A program made the translations under genes and the position numbers. Source: Rugalucina vietnamica (lineage: Eukaryota; Mollusca; Bivalvia; Lucinida; Lucinidae). Taken from it: DNA of 64,000 nt. Of the stretch, positions 1 through 11,835 are shown piece after piece (positions within the stretch are counted from its first letter, which is position 1; each line of letters opens with the position of its first letter). The stretch covers positions 20,506,457 through 20,570,456 of the forward strand of contig OZ024874.1 in NCBI GenBank assembly GCA_964017185.1, read 5' to 3'. The notes under the pieces were generated by a model that had not been told where the DNA came from, ran no database searches, and was given only the letters and a program-made list of their open reading frames with translations.

Positions 1-113
1 ATACACTATATTTATAACTTTATAATATGAAACCTTATTTTGTTACAGAATATTTCATAACACGATACATTTATTGGGACAACCTGAATTTCTTTGTCAG
101 AAGGTAGCAAACC

Positions 114-2456
114 ATGAAGCTTCAAGGTAAGATGTTTGTAATTTACTTCATTTCATCTGTGGTGTATTTAAAGGTTAAGGCGTCTATTATATTTTGTTTT
201 GGAAATTATGGCTCAGCATCAAAGTGTGTTTAAATATATAGTGGCTGATTGAGTACCTTCTGATCGATTGATACTTTCTTTAGGATGGTATTACACCCAA
301 GCTATGCTCAAGAATATAAGGCGCCCACGTAAACAACTAAGGCTTATAGGAGTCAAGTCAAGTCAAACCTTTATTTCTCTCAGTCCATTATTACAATGAC
401 AATATGAGGTAAACATATAAATACAACATCTTACATAATATCATACAGAGGTTCAGAGTAAATAGCCGTAATACTTTCTAAATACAAAACATTACTCAGT
501 ACACATAGATACAATGTTTACATTTCAAAAAATGCTAAACATAAACTTACATAAGAAATTCTGGAAGAATGGATAGTTTGACTTGAGTCAGTCCTTCTGA
601 GCAGCTGACCAGTAATCAGATGGTCAGCCAGAAGTTTATAAACTTTGCCAGACTATCTATTTCTCACAGCCTTAATTGCCGGGCGGGGCCCCAAGAAATA
701 TCATACATGTTAGCTTCTCTGCTAAGGCTGGAGTCCCAAAATATTTGTCTTTTTATCGGAGTTTTCGTGTTCGATACAGTATTTTTCACTATAATCCAAC
801 TTACACAATTTCAGATGTAACCGGCTGTAGATATTTTAAGACCATATGTATAACAGTTGTCACCGCAATGGGTTTCGTTGCTTACATGTGCATCGGAAGT
901 TCTTCGAAACACGTCCAACACTCGCCCTTTCGTAAGTAGTCCAGTTTGGAAATTTATTTGTAAAAATATAATCTAATTTAATCGTTTAGATGGATGAGAC
1001 TATTGTCTGCTCACGATAAAGTATCTAGCAGGAAGCGAAATCTAACTTTAATCTGATCGGCAAAACACATTGGAAACTTAAAGGATTATTGAGTATTTTA
1101 TGATCTGTATTGCACAGGCACCACCACGGCCGTACGATACTTACTTCAAAACCAAACTAATGTAGATTGCCAAAGTGAAAACAGACCGTCAAGAGATACT
1201 GTCACAATTGATCGGTTAAGCGGGCGAATAGCGGATGTCGACAAAGCCTTACTATAGTCAAACACTCTAATGATAAGCCTCCATTCATGAATGTGTCACA
1301 GGAATTGTTAAGCGGACGATTGTCGGGCGTCCGTAAAGCTCTACTACATGTATACAACCAAAGCGAGACGCAGGAAGTTAATCACTCTAATGATAGACCT
1401 TTGCTAGTTGATGTCACAGAGGAATTGTTTAGTGGACGAGTGTCGGACGGTCATCTGAGTAGTCATACGTCACCAGATTCTATCAAAAATGGATCTCACC
1501 GAATTTTGTGGTATAACAAACCTAACTGGATCAACAACTTAGCTGTAAACGTTTGCTTGAAGACATGTACATACAGAAACTGTGAATCGGTTTCTAACGT
1601 TACGGTAATAAGACAAAGTTCAGCGGTGATATTCTGTTTAACGACAAATGGAATCGGACAAACTTCACCCCTTAATTCGACGGAAAGACCGACGGACCAG
1701 GCCTGGATTTTCTTTGCAATGGAATCGCCATTTCATCTGAATAGATTCTATAAACATCTTCGTCCAACGTGGATAAATAGTTTCAACTGGTCAATGAGCT
1801 ATATGTTGGATTCGGACATAATTCTTCCTTATGGGTATTTAACGACCAGAGAATCTCGCCCGGAGCGAAATTATACGGAGATATTTAGAACTAAGACAAA
1901 GTTTGCAGCGTGGGTTGTGAGTAATTGCCATACAGTGAGTTTACGAGAACTATTCGTCAAAAAGCTGAAAAAGTTCGGATTGGAAATAGACATTTACGGT
2001 GTGTGTGGACAACGATTGAGAACTGACCAATTGCAAATGATCGACAAAAGCTACAAATTTTACTTTGGATTTGAAAATTCCTTATGTTCTGATTATATAA
2101 CCGAAAAGTTCTTTAAATATTATAACCTAAACACAATTGTGATTGTAAGAGGCGGTGCAGATTATAAAAGAATACTTCCTCATGGTACATACATTAACAC
2201 AGCAGACTTTAAAAGTGTCAAGGGACTAGTAAATTTTCTGAAAAACGTTGGCTCCAATGAAACATTGTACACCGATTACTTGAAAAGGAAAGACAAGTAC
2301 CATTCTATTTGGGGCATTACTACTATTTGTCCGTCGTTTTGTGCTTTATGTAGAAAACTGAATTATTTGAACAAATACAGAAGGGTCTATGAAACTGTCC
2401 CAACTTACAGTCACTCATGCGACAAACCTCTTGACATTGATACAGGTGATGTCTAG
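114..2456 (+). pseudogene. Alpha-fucosyltransferase (GT10) copy 1, broken in the stem
   Basis: By homology with the intact copy at 13979 this gene has three exons: 114-126 (13 nt, MKLQ plus one base), 815-931 (transmembrane anchor) and 1118-2456. Donors GTAAGA and GTAAGT and acceptors TTTCAG and TGCACAG are all present. Exon 3 has lost 28 nt in the stem relative to copy 2. The reading frame from the anchor therefore meets TAG at 1255-1257, and the catalytic part lies in another frame. The remaining ORF, 1287-2456 (389 aa from an internal Met), keeps the whole GT10 region, including the donor-binding motif FENSLCSDYITEKFF and the following VRGGADY. GT10 enzymes transfer fucose from GDP-fucose to GlcNAc-containing glycans in the Golgi. 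Without the anchor this product would not be Golgi-targeted. It is a recent pseudogene or, less likely, encodes a soluble product from an internal start. Confidence 0.85.
346..566. mobile_element. Insertion in FUT copy 1 intron 1
   Basis: Between the shared strings CAACTAAGGCTTATA and GTTTGACTTGAG, copy 1 has about 220 bp that are missing at the matching point of copy 2 (near 14217). The insert begins with AGTCAAGTCAAGTCAAACC and TTTATTT, which resembles the reverse complement of a short retroposon tail. No coding capacity is seen. The family is not identified. Confidence 0.5.
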
Positions 2457-2720
2457 TAAACTTACACGTAATTTTGTGATGTACCTGTGATTAGTCTTTA
2501 GACAAGCTCTAGACAAGTGAAGGACAATTGATCAAAATTCACAATCTGTTTTATATCAACTTCCTATTAATTATCTCTCTATGTTCGACTTTCCTCTGAG
2601 ATTACCTCAGTATGAAACCGGTGATTATAAACACCTTCTTTGAGTTTACGGACAACATAGGTATGGTGGTAGCTAGCTCGTCAGCCACTCATAACTTCAG
2701 CGCTGATAGAATCATCGAAG

Positions 2721-2796
2721 TAGAGAGAGAGAGAGAGAGGGAGAGAGAGAGAGAGATCAGGAGAGAGAGATCAGGAGAGAGAGAGAGAGAGAGAGA
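2721..2796. repeat. GA microsatellite
   Basis: An interrupted (GA)n tract with ATCAG interruptions about 260 bp downstream of the FUT copy 1 stop codon. The matching tract downstream of FUT copy 2 (16478-16579) is longer. An ORF through the repeat is an artefact of the dinucleotide tract. Confidence 0.95.
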
Positions 2797-3218
2797 TTTC
2801 CTCATACCAGATGAATTGGAAGTGAGATTGATGTTTATAGACTAAATCTTTAAGAAAGAATGTGCGTGCATGGGGTCGATTTCTGCATCAATTTCATCCT
2901 GATTAGCATCGCTTAGCCAAAGCTATCTAGGCTGCAAAATCATTTCAGTGCTTATTTTCATGTTTAATGGTAAACAAGATTTAAGGGTTTAACAATGTCA
3001 AAATATTTAAGAACATCGTGATTTGAGCATGAAGACATATACTTTTTTTTTGTATATTTTGTATAAGCTGTTCAAATTTCACTTACATACATATCAATGC
3101 ATGCAATTTCAGTATGTTCAGCAACGTAATAGTAATGATAATAATAATAACATTATTATCAATATTCATGCTTATTATTCAGATTTACGAAGCATGCTAC
3201 ACGGATGGAACACAGGCC

Positions 3219-3369
3219 ATTGACGTTTAATGTCTACAATCAAAATAAAAGGTCCAAAGTGCCCTAAAATCTTTTTTGTCTGAAATTGCTACGCTCAGCA
3301 ATTCAGAAAAAACGGTGTTTTAGGGCACTTTGGACCTTTTATTTTGATTGTAGACATTAAAAGTCAATG
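3219..3369. repeat. Foldback palindrome between FUT and Olig copy 1
   Basis: Arms of about 53 bp (3219-3272 and 3317-3369) are near-perfect reverse complements, sharing CAATCAAAATAAAAGGTCCA followed by AAGTGCCCTAAAA. They surround a short spacer that is itself partly palindromic (GAAATTGCTACGCTCAGCA). Related copies are at 16922-17069 and, with a decayed left arm, at 50657-50776, always about 450-600 bp 3' of an Olig copy. It could be a MITE-type element or a conserved 3' structure. Confidence 0.85.
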
Positions 3370-3816
3370 TCCTGTGCATGGAGGCAAACCAGAAAGAGAC
3401 AGGAAAATTAACATTAAACATATTCTTAGCACATAGAAACGGCAGTCTGTTTGGGCATAAATTCATCTTTGCGTAATTGTTCAACTGTTTATACAAAAAT
3501 GTATAAAGAACAAGCATTTCCCTAAGAAAGAATAGCACCCCTTTAACATCCATACATTTGTTATATTCTGATATCGGCGCATATTCATTTTCACGTTTGG
3601 CTTTGAACTACAGAATTTCAGTATGTCATGACATTAGCTATTGTATGTCAAATTTAATTTCCAAAAACTGCTGATAATGTCACTTAGGTATCTATGAATC
3701 AAATCAAAGTTTCCATTTTTTCATGACGTAAAATTAATTAATCAATCCCTTCAGAAAGATCAATGACTCATTCTTACATATGTCATGTCACTTTTTAGCA
3801 TAAAATGTCATTACTG

Positions 3817-4530
3817 TTATTTCAACATTTTATAAGACTCTGTCAGTACTGTTTCAGAAACTGGACGTCAGGATTGTTGTTCTGTGAAATCCTGATTCAA
3901 AGTTCTGTCACCTGGATAACCTGGTATCATTCCATAATATCCGATTTCGGCACAAACATTTCTGAGTCCCAAGGAGTACACATGTTCCTGAAAAGGCACC
4001 GACCCATAAGCGTAACATCTCGTATGACGTAATCCAGCACGTCCAGGAGATACATTTGGTAATCGTGGGTAATTTGGGTGTAATGGGATTGTTAACGGTC
4101 TTGGAGGCAACGATGCTTGGTAGCCAATAGCCTGACCCTGCATACGTGTATTAACACTGTCCCGGTAAATTTCATCCAAAAGTTGTTTCATTTCCTCAAC
4201 TGATTTTGTTAGCATCTGTATATAATTCCGCGCCAAGGAGAGTGTTGCAATCTTTGACAACTTTCTAACTGACGGCCCATTAGCATACGGCATCACTTCA
4301 CGTAAACTATCCATAGCCACATTTAAATCATGCATGCGTTTTCGTTCTTGCATGTTTATTCTATGACGAAAATCCGACGGTTTCTTTGCGTAGTTATTTG
4401 CCTGCTTTTTCGATGAATAAAACGAGCTTTTCTCGAGTTCGGGTCTAATGTTGTCAGAATATCCTTTAGAATCTGCAGTTTCTGTGGTATCTATTTCACT
4501 TGTTGTTTCTACGTCAGAAGTAATTTCTTT
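3817..4530 (-). pseudogene. Olig-like bHLH copy 1 (start lost, early stop)
   Basis: An intronless relative of the intact gene at 33565-34269. The bHLH region is readable without a break (ORF 3868-4353, 161 aa), with [20 protein letters not shown], the [12 protein letters not shown] loop/helix and [15 protein letters not shown], all hallmarks of the Olig family of E-box-binding transcription factors. The codon matching the start ATG of the other copies is AAA (4528-4530). The next in-frame ATG falls inside the basic region and turns MRERKR into MQERKR. A TGA replaces a conserved Gly codon 20 codons before the family's normal stop (3817-3819). Loss of the start and the early stop argue for a pseudogene. 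Homology continues upstream through the conserved block at 4681-4795. Confidence 0.85.
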
Positions 4531-4680
4531 TTTGCAGAATATGAAAGTGATAGTGATATTATTACGAAGTTGCTTTCATTAAGTTATCATCTCGCTATTG
4601 TTCGCAATTTCCAGCCTCGATTCATTATTAATTACTGCTGATTTTCCGTGCTCGTTCGAAATAAACGTCTACGAATAAAA

Positions 4681-4795
4681 ACTGACAGAAGACGACTTTT
4701 CTAATTGACTGATAACCCATACCTTAATTTTGTCACTGAAGGCGCAAAAGAGGCGGAGCAATAATGACCACAAAGATAACTAGCTTAGATCGATA
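4681..4795 (-). promoter_or_regulatory. Conserved upstream block of Olig copy 1
   Basis: About 150-265 bp upstream of the ancestral start, this block is shared by all four Olig copies. It contains CAGTCAATTAG, an AAAATTAAGG-like stretch, CCGCCTCTTT (followed by TGCGCC here and CGCGA in the other copies), GGTCATTATTG and a CTAGTTA/CTAATTA core. The CTCTTTCGCGA form resembles an E2F site, and CTAATTA is a homeodomain-type core. Function is inferred only from conservation among paralogues. Confidence 0.55.
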
Positions 4796-4799
4796 AACT

Positions 4800-5425
4800 T
4801 CTCAGGCGATGGATACGCCTCAAAAAAGTTTTGCACCACTTATATTTTTATTCATATTCTTAAGGGACATTTTGATTAACAAATTTCAAACCTACTTTTT
4901 TGATTTTGCACAGTCTGAATGAGTTTGATAAAGCGTGTGATTAGACAAAAAATTATGGAAACGATTTCAAGAAAAATTGAAAATTCCCATTTTCTGTAAA
5001 AACTGAATATTTGATAATCGAAAAAAAAAATCCACACAAAATGCCACGTGTTCAGAACAAATTTTTGTTTCCAAATTGACACATAAGATCTCCAAAACAA
5101 ATAATTAAGCCAAAAAACAATTTTAAAAAATATCAAAATTTTGGTAAAAATGCATTTTTTAACAAAATTGCATTTTTATTTTGTAAACAAAGCCATGAAT
5201 ATTGGGGAAAATGAGTAAAATCAATATGCATTTAAATTTTGGATCAAAATGAGATGTTTTAGCACCAAAACCTATTCTGTTAAAGGCGATCTCATGTCAA
5301 CATTTTGTTTTGATATGCAGCTTTTTAAAAAGACGGAATTTGGATGGGTTGAACAGCAGTACCTCCAGACAAGCATTAAAGGGCGCTGCATACAGGGTGT
5401 GGTGGAAAAACAACCCATTTTATTG
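4800..5425. other. AT-rich gene-free stretch
   Basis: Very AT-rich sequence with many A/T homopolymer runs. No ORF has recognisable content. It is repeated almost unchanged at 57120-57750 as part of duplication II. Confidence 0.6.
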
Positions 5426-5532
5426 TTAGCTCACCTGAGCCGAAGGCTCATGAGGTGAGCTTATAGGATGGCCATGGTCCGGCGTCCGTCCTTAGTCCGT
5501 CGTTCACATTTTCAAATATCTTCTCCTCTGGA

Positions 5533-5832
5533 AAGGTACAATTAGGCAAAGATCAGGAAAAGGCGCAATCAGAAAAAGATTCCCACTCCAAAAACCGAGG
5601 GGGGAAAAAACCAAACTAACAATCAGGTACTTATACCATGAAAACATTTCGTAAGCCGAATGAGCAGCTATTTTCCCAATAGGTGGCCACTCAGTTACCT
5701 TAACTTAACTAAAAATATGAAAACATACATAAGGCGCCAACAGCACAAAAATATTTTAAACACCAAGACATAAAACAAAAAGAACCACCACAGAAGTATC
5801 GACTTGGAACGATCAGTAACACAAAGTTACTC
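5533..5832 (+). repeat. Dispersed repeat R1, copy 1
   Basis: R1 has one sharp end, AAAGGTACAAGTAGGCAAAG, then GAAAAGGCGCAATCAGAAA, a GGTGGCCACTCAGTTACC segment, GGCGCCAACAGCAC and ACAGAAGTATCG. This copy is inserted in the TIR element and is shared with 57864-58162. Confidence 0.85.
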
Positions 5833-6204
5833 GCTTGGCCAGTGAAAGCCAAACTTCACGTGGAGCATTCCTTTGCAGGGGAACGAAAGTTTATATAAAT
5901 GGTCCAGGTCACATGAGCAAGATGGCCACCATGCCCATATATGGTAAAAATCATAAAAATCTTCTTCTCTTGAACCGGTGGAACGATTTCAACGAAACTT
6001 GGTATGTAACATTGGAGACTCTGGCCCATCATAGTTTATATAAATCATGACCTTTGGTTGACCTTGACTTATTTTACGGCAAGCTCAATTATGGTTACAT
6101 AGGCTTTCCAACAGAATTTTCATAAATTATTTTGGGGGTTACCTGTATATCATTGCGAACAATGCCAAGTGACAAGTATTGAGCAAAGTCATGAGAAAAA
6201 GGTA

Positions 6205-6465
6205 CAAGTGGGCAACGATCAGGAAAAGGCGCAATCAGAAAAAGATTCCCACTCCAAAAACCGAGGCGAGACAAAACCAAACTATCAATAAGGTACTTTT
6301 GCCATGAAAAACATTTCGGAAGCCGACTGAGCAGCTATTTTCCCAATAGGTGGCCACTCAGTTACCTAAACTTAACTAAAAATATGACAGCATACATAAG
6401 GCGTCAACAGCACCGTTTTTTAAACACAAAGGCATAAAACAACAAGTACAGAATCGCTGCAGAGG
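6205..6465 (+). repeat. Dispersed repeat R1, copy 2
   Basis: Begins at the R1 terminus AAAGGTACAAG and ends in the ACATAAAACAACAAG region. It lies in the same TIR element as copy 1 and is shared with 58524-58760. Confidence 0.8.
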
Positions 6466-6714
6466 CAGCGAAAAGGTTCCACGGCGAAAGAAAAGACATG
6501 CAACCAGAGGACCATTGGTCCTGAGAACGCTCACCTGAAGCCTGATCCTGCAGTATTAAGTCATCATGAAATGACCTTGACCTTGAATACTCACACACCT
6601 TTATTGAATTCATAGGTTGTCTGCATCTGCAAAGTTTCAGGTCTCAGGCTGCAATAGTTTCCAAACCCAGTGATTTATGAGAAAACCACAATTTTAATTT
6701 TGATATTTAAATGA

Positions 6715-8095
6715 CTTTGGGTCAAGGTCAAGAAATGACCTTGGCCTTCATTAATTACTTACCTTCATTGACTCCATTGGTTGTCTGCATCTAGCAACTT
6801 CCAGGTCTCAGACTGCAACAGTTTCCAAAATATCCATTGTTTCCGCCTTTTCTCATGTAAAAGCCTATGTTTCCAAAATTGACCTTGCCATAAAATAGGT
6901 CAAGGTCATCCTATGGTCATCATTTGATCAAACTAGGATGGGCTGGAGTCCCAAATGCTACATACCAAGTTTCGCGAAAATTGGCCAGCCGGTTCTGGAG
7001 AAGAAGATTTTTGAGTGGTTTTTACCATATATGGGCGTGGCAGCCATCTTGGTCATGTGACCTGGATTTCGCAATCAAACTTTCGTCTCCCCTACCCATG
7101 GATGCTCCACATAAAATTTCACTTTGATTGGCCCAGCAGTTTCAGAGAAGAAGATCTTTGAAAAGTGTGTATGGACGACAGACTGGCCAAGGTCAAGAGA
7201 TGACCTTGACCTACATTAATCACATACCTTCATCTACTCCATTAGTTGTTTGCATCTACCACTTTTCAGGCATCAGGCTGCAATAGTTTTCAAAAAATCC
7301 AGTTTTCACTTTTTCCCATGTTAAAGCCTATGTTTCCAAAACTGACCTTGCCGTAAATTAGGTCAAGGTCATCCTAGGGTCATCATTTTATCAAACTATG
7401 ATTGGCTGGAGTCCCAAATGCTACATACCAAGTTTCATGAAAATCGGCCTGCCGGTTCTGGAGAAGAAGATTTTTGAGTGGTTTTTACCATATATGGGCG
7501 TGGCAGCCATCTTGGTCATGCGACCTGGATTTCGCAATCAAACTTTCGTCTCCCCTACCCATGGATGCTCCACATAAAATTTCACTTTGATTGGCCCAGC
7601 AGTTTCAGAGAAGAAGATCTTTGAAAAGTGTGAATAGACGACAGACTGGCCAAGGTCAAGAGATGACCTTGACCTAAATTAATCACATACCTTCATCTAC
7701 TCCATTAGTTGTTTGCATCTACCACTTTTCAGGCCTCAGGCTGCAATAGTTTTCAAAAAATCCATAGTTTTCACTTTTTCCCATGTAAAAGCCTATGTTT
7801 CCAAATTTGACCTTGCCGTTAAATAGGTCAAGGTCATCCAAGGGTCATCATTTTATCAAACTATGATGGGCTGAAGTCCCTGATGCTACATACCAAGTTT
7901 CGTGGAAGTCGGCCCACCGGTTCTGGAGAAGAAGATTTTTGAAGGGTTTTTACCATATATGGGCGTGGCGGCCATCTTGGTCATGTGACCTGGATTTCGC
8001 GATCAAACTTGAAATGTCACTACCCAAGGAGGCTCCACATAAAATTTCAACTAGATCGGCCAAGCGGTTTTAGAGAAGAAGATCTTTGAAATTGT
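6715..8095. repeat. Three tandem ~462-bp units rich in AGGTCA half-sites
   Basis: Units start near 6715, 7182 and 7644. Each carries paired CAAGGTCA and TGACCTTG motifs, a TTTACCATATATGGGCGTGG box and GGTTCTGGAGAAGAAGAT. The extended half-site TCAAGGTCA matches the monomeric binding site of ERR/FTZ-F1-type nuclear receptors. Shared with no other place in the window. Confidence 0.85.
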
Positions 8096-8096
8096 G

Positions 8097-8150
8097 GACG
8101 ACGACGACGACGACGACGGACGGACGACGGACGACGGACGGACGCCGGAT
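8097..8150. repeat. ACG/ACGG microsatellite
   Basis: A GACGACGACGACGACGACGG tract followed by GGACGACGG repeats, directly inside the right inverted terminus of the TIR element. Confidence 0.9.
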
Positions 8151-8200
8151 CATGGCCATCCTATAAGCTCACCTTGTGAGCCTTCGGCTCAGGTGAGCTA

Positions 8201-10145
8201 ATCATGATTGAGAGCTAACCTAAAACATAACAAACATCACATAACTTTGATGGTATGTACAATATAGGCCAACGTCTATAATGTAATGTGCAAATATAAG
8301 TATTGGTCAAAAAGATATGTCGAATTACTGACTATTAAAATATATACTCACTGTCAATGAAAAGTTACCACCACTTAAATTTCTTTATTATGAAAAATAA
8401 ATAATTTCTTCAACAAATTTAGTTTCATCCATCATTCTTGATTTAGAGACATACAACAGTGCCACTAGCCCTGGAACTGTGATGCACCTGCAAGTCGTGA
8501 TTTTTGTTTAATTTTTGATAACTAGAATGTCGCTTATTTTCTAAAATCGCCATGCCTACTTATGCCTTTAACACCTATATATTGAAAACGCCACAAAACT
8601 GATTAAATGACATACAATTACTTTTGAATCAATTCAAAGCACATGGCACACACACTGACAATATGAAAGAAATATAAACCATAATATATTATTTGAGTGT
8701 CCCGATATAAAGCGAAATCACCGTACCACGAAATTAGGTCAGATATAAATCGAAATTACCATATACCATGAAATTAGGTCACACTGACCTAACAACATCG
8801 GGTACATTGGGTCGTATTTTACTCGTTATCACATCATGTTCATATTTGGCAAAGTCATTGAACCGTGCAATTCGATATCACTGGGCTATAGCTACTTTTA
8901 GTCAAGAAGGTAGACACGCTTACTAAAACGTTCGAAGAATCAATTCTGATACCAAACAAGACAGTAAAATTCTGTCAAAGTCTCATGTTTTTCATCTTCT
9001 TCTTCTTCTTCCAAAAAAGTGCCGGACCCAGACAATGAGCATAGTCGCATTGTGAAGAACTATGTACATATATGTGAATGAAGGCCCTTTGTACAGGTTA
9101 AAACAGGATAAAATCATCTCTCTGGGCTTTAGTAGAGGAATGGTCCAGCGCCAACGCATCTCTTGACGGCATCAAGCGTTTGTGCTGTTACTGCAGAGAC
9201 CGGTAGGGCTTTAACCGAGTAAACGATGTGTTCATACATAGTCTCTCAAAATCTATAAGAAACATGTTTAAAATACCTACTGAGTGTCAATATATAAGGC
9301 TAATTGATTGGCATCGTGGCAAAAAGGTCAAGCCGACCTTCAATTTAAGACACACAAGTCGGTGTCACACAGGTAAGAGATGCTTCACAAATAATCTTAC
9401 AGACTTGTTTTACTTAAAAAATAAAATAAATTCAATAATAAAGGGTTCTAGAATCTTACCTATAGCCCTACTCTGGCGTCGACTGAACAGAATGTCAACC
9501 CTCGGACAATGCCCTTATGCACCCAGTATAAATGAACTCGTAGCCATTGTCAGAATATAAAAAATATGACTAATGAAAATAATCTATATAAAATGCATAA
9601 TTAAAATTTCTATCCCCAGTTTTTCCAAACCCGATCAGGGACCAAAGGGTCCCATTCTACTGAATAAAATCCATTTATACAGAGTATCTATAGTTCATGC
9701 ATGAAAATTTCTGTTGTGTGTGTGAGGTCGCAGGTCAACAGATACAGCTACACTTGAACTGAGCTAATAAATAGATATAAAAAAGTCGCTGAAACCGTCG
9801 ATATCGACCAGCTTTTCTAAAAAAATGCAAGTACCTTGTGATAGTTCCGGTTTTAGTAGCAGTCCCGGTTTTTATTTCTAAAGCCGGGAGCCACGCAACA
9901 GTAACCCATTTCAAATCCGGAAAAATATATGATCAACTGCATGGTACTACGTCCAAACACTATGTCGCTTTCATCAGAGCTTTGCTTTGAATTTAATTGA
10001 ACTTTACTTGAAGAAAAAACAAAACTATCATCAATATATCGATAAAGATTTGAAATAATACCGCAAAGAAACCGAAAGGATATTTAGAGTATCGATACCG
10101 AACACGGAACAGCGACAATTTGAATACCATCTCAATAAGCCCGGC
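8201..10145. other. Intergenic part of duplication II
   Basis: Matches 58804-60790 base by base with few differences. A 110-codon ORF at 9228-9560 is cut to 66 codons by an indel in the partner copy, so it is probably not coding. A TTCTTCTTCTTCTTCC tract lies near 8998. No recognisable gene is present. Confidence 0.6.
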
Positions 10146-10149
10146 GCTG

Positions 10150-10760
10150 ATGCGCCGTGCTAATAAGAACCTCCACAGAAGTATCGCCTTATATAAAATT
10201 ACTGGCGGGCTTAAACCGGTTTAACAGGTACCTAACCTGACCCTCATTGAGATTATGAACGAGTGTGACCAGACCTTTGACCCAAAGGTACTTATAGGTC
10301 ACTATGACCTAATTTCATGGTTCAGTGATTTTACCTTGTATCTAGATACTCAAGCAGTATATTTTCACACTTCTTTCATTTTGTAAAGCTTCTGCAGTGG
10401 TTCAAAACATTTAGTTAGTTGCTCGGTCCTCGTGGTGAATCTCTAACTAGTCAATATATCATCATGGACAAACAAATAAATCATAATAAATTCTTTGATG
10501 AATAAAAAACGAGGACTCACAGATTGAGTAAGCTGTCCGACGATGGAGATCCCTGGGCGCCCAATAACTTACTAACTCTGGAGCAAAAGAAAACACCAGA
10601 TGAACCCCGGTGGGTCAAGCAACAGACAAGAAGCTCCGGTCCCAAGCAACTTAAATGAATAGCTTTATGTCGGGGCCATCATAGGGTCTGACGCCCGACC
10701 ACCGGCGTACAATTAAAGAAGGCAGCATAGTTATCAACCGTGATTGTGTTAAAAACTAAG
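10150..10760 (+). repeat. Dispersed repeat R1, internal to distal part
   Basis: Contains the ACAGAAGTATCG, GCGGGCTTAAACCGG, TCTCTAACTAGTCAAT, GGGCGCCCAATAAC and GAACCCCGGTGGGTCAAG segments of R1. An insertion interrupts it at about 10242-10387, which the partner copy at 60800-61270 lacks. Confidence 0.75.
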
Positions 10761-10854
10761 CATGCAGACTGTCGCATAACATGTAAGTTATATCCTATAC
10801 GTCTGTAACGCGTAATGATTTTTTTTCTGAATTGAAAAGAAAAATCATTCCTTT

Positions 10855-11223
10855 CTATAAGTTTCTTAAATTTGTAAAGTCACCATAAAATTCAGGTTCC
10901 GATAGGCCATCGCGTAAAGGGGTCTTTAGCCCAACATTAAATTTGGAAATCAGTTCAAAGTGTCTGCGATATAATTTAGAAAAGGTTTTTCGAAGTTTAT
11001 GATACCGATAGCCCTGCTGAAGAAGTTTGGCTGTTAAACATTTGTTTCGCACATTGAAGTCCACAACATGATTGCAGACTCTAGCAAACCTAATAAGTTG
11101 TGAAATGTATACGCCATAAGAAGCACGGCGAGGAACGCCACCATCCAAAAACGGAAGGTTTACTATATCAAAATCAAAGTCATCGCGTTTATCATATTTT
11201 AGAAGAAACAAATCCATCTGCAA
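10855..11223 (-). pseudogene. Retroelement reverse-transcriptase C-terminal fragment
   Basis: A 122-aa ORF reading YDKRDDFDFDIVNLPFL, then RASYGVYISQLIRFARVCNH and LLQQGYRYHKLRKTFSKLYR. This resembles, from memory, the segment that follows the RT catalytic domain in a class of retroelement proteins common in invertebrate assemblies. The catalytic YxDD-containing part is not found upstream on this strand, so it is a 5'-truncated relic. An almost identical ORF is at 61375-61743. Other family assignments are possible. Confidence 0.6.
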
Positions 11224-11619
11224 TAGAAAGATGTTTCCACACAGCTGATATGTGATTTAATTTTGGTACATGTGTATGCAAATTTGCGAATCACATTTTC
11301 TCATGGATGTCTCAATTACTGTATGATATTCGCAAACATGAAATGACACAAAATCTATTTGCAAGTCTGGAATGAATGAATGCACACATGCCACTATTCA
11401 AAAACATATGAAATCCAACTGTCTTCTGTTGTTAAAATGTTCCTTCACTGATCAAATATTTTTCAATGTTAAAACTATTGCATTTGCACCCGGTATACAT
11501 GTACCTGTTAAGCTATAACACGCCCTGCTATCTCTTTCTTTATGCACAGCAATGCAATGTGTAGAGAATGAACTACTTCAGTAAAATATTGTTTTTCTAA
11601 TTGTGTCAAGACATACTGT

Positions 11620-11835
11620 CCAGAAAATGAAAATAAAACTGAGATCCTTTAAGAGCAGTGAATATATTAATGAGAAAGTGGATGGGCCATACCGCTGTTT
11701 CGACTACTTAAGCCTCTTCAGTGACCCTATAAATTTGGCAACATGGAGCCAAAGAGAATTACTATAACTTTGCATCTTTTAACAGAGTAGTCAATACAAA
11801 GACTAGACTAGTATAATCCAAATGGGGCCAAATAT
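11620..11835 (+). repeat. Dispersed repeat R2
   Basis: About 210 bp with GAGATCCTTTAAGAGCAGTG, CATACCGCTGTTTCGACTAC and TTTGGCAACATGGAGCCAAA. Copies are at 62150-62350 (direct), 46290-46470 and 63845-64000 (inverted) and 48588-48680 (partial). No coding capacity. Confidence 0.75.

Larger units (their letters stand above)
1..4803. repeat. Segmental duplication I, left copy (FUT + Olig cassette)
   Basis: This block aligns by eye in the same orientation with 13880-18550. It shares fucosyltransferase exons and introns, the 3' GA microsatellite, a foldback palindrome, the Olig-like gene and its upstream block, in the same order. Homology ends near the shared string AGCTTAGATCGAT. The left copy has an extra roughly 220-bp insertion in fucosyltransferase intron 1 and lacks the hairpin found at 16395-16468. 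It may begin before the window. Confidence 0.9.
5428..8200. mobile_element. TIR element with GCTCACCTGAGCC ends (2.77 kb)
   Basis: The left end GCTCACCTGAGCCGAAGGCT, continuing through CATGAGGTGAGCTTATAGG and ATGGCCATGGTCCGGCGTCC, is repeated inverted at the right end (8146-8198). The element is flanked by TA on both sides, which suggests a Tc1/mariner-type target. No transposase is seen. Inside are two copies of the dispersed repeat R1 (5533-5832, 6205-6465), three tandem units of about 462 bp (6715-8095) and an (ACG)n tract. The ends also form short hairpins on their own. Non-autonomous elements with such ends are widespread in bivalve genomes (general recollection, not checked). Confidence 0.8.

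Noticed and set aside
2612..2845. ORF with an ERERERER run
   Set aside because: A product of the GA microsatellite, not a gene.
9228..9560. 110-codon ORF in duplication II
   Set aside because: The partner copy (59848-60048) is truncated by an indel, and composition looks non-coding.
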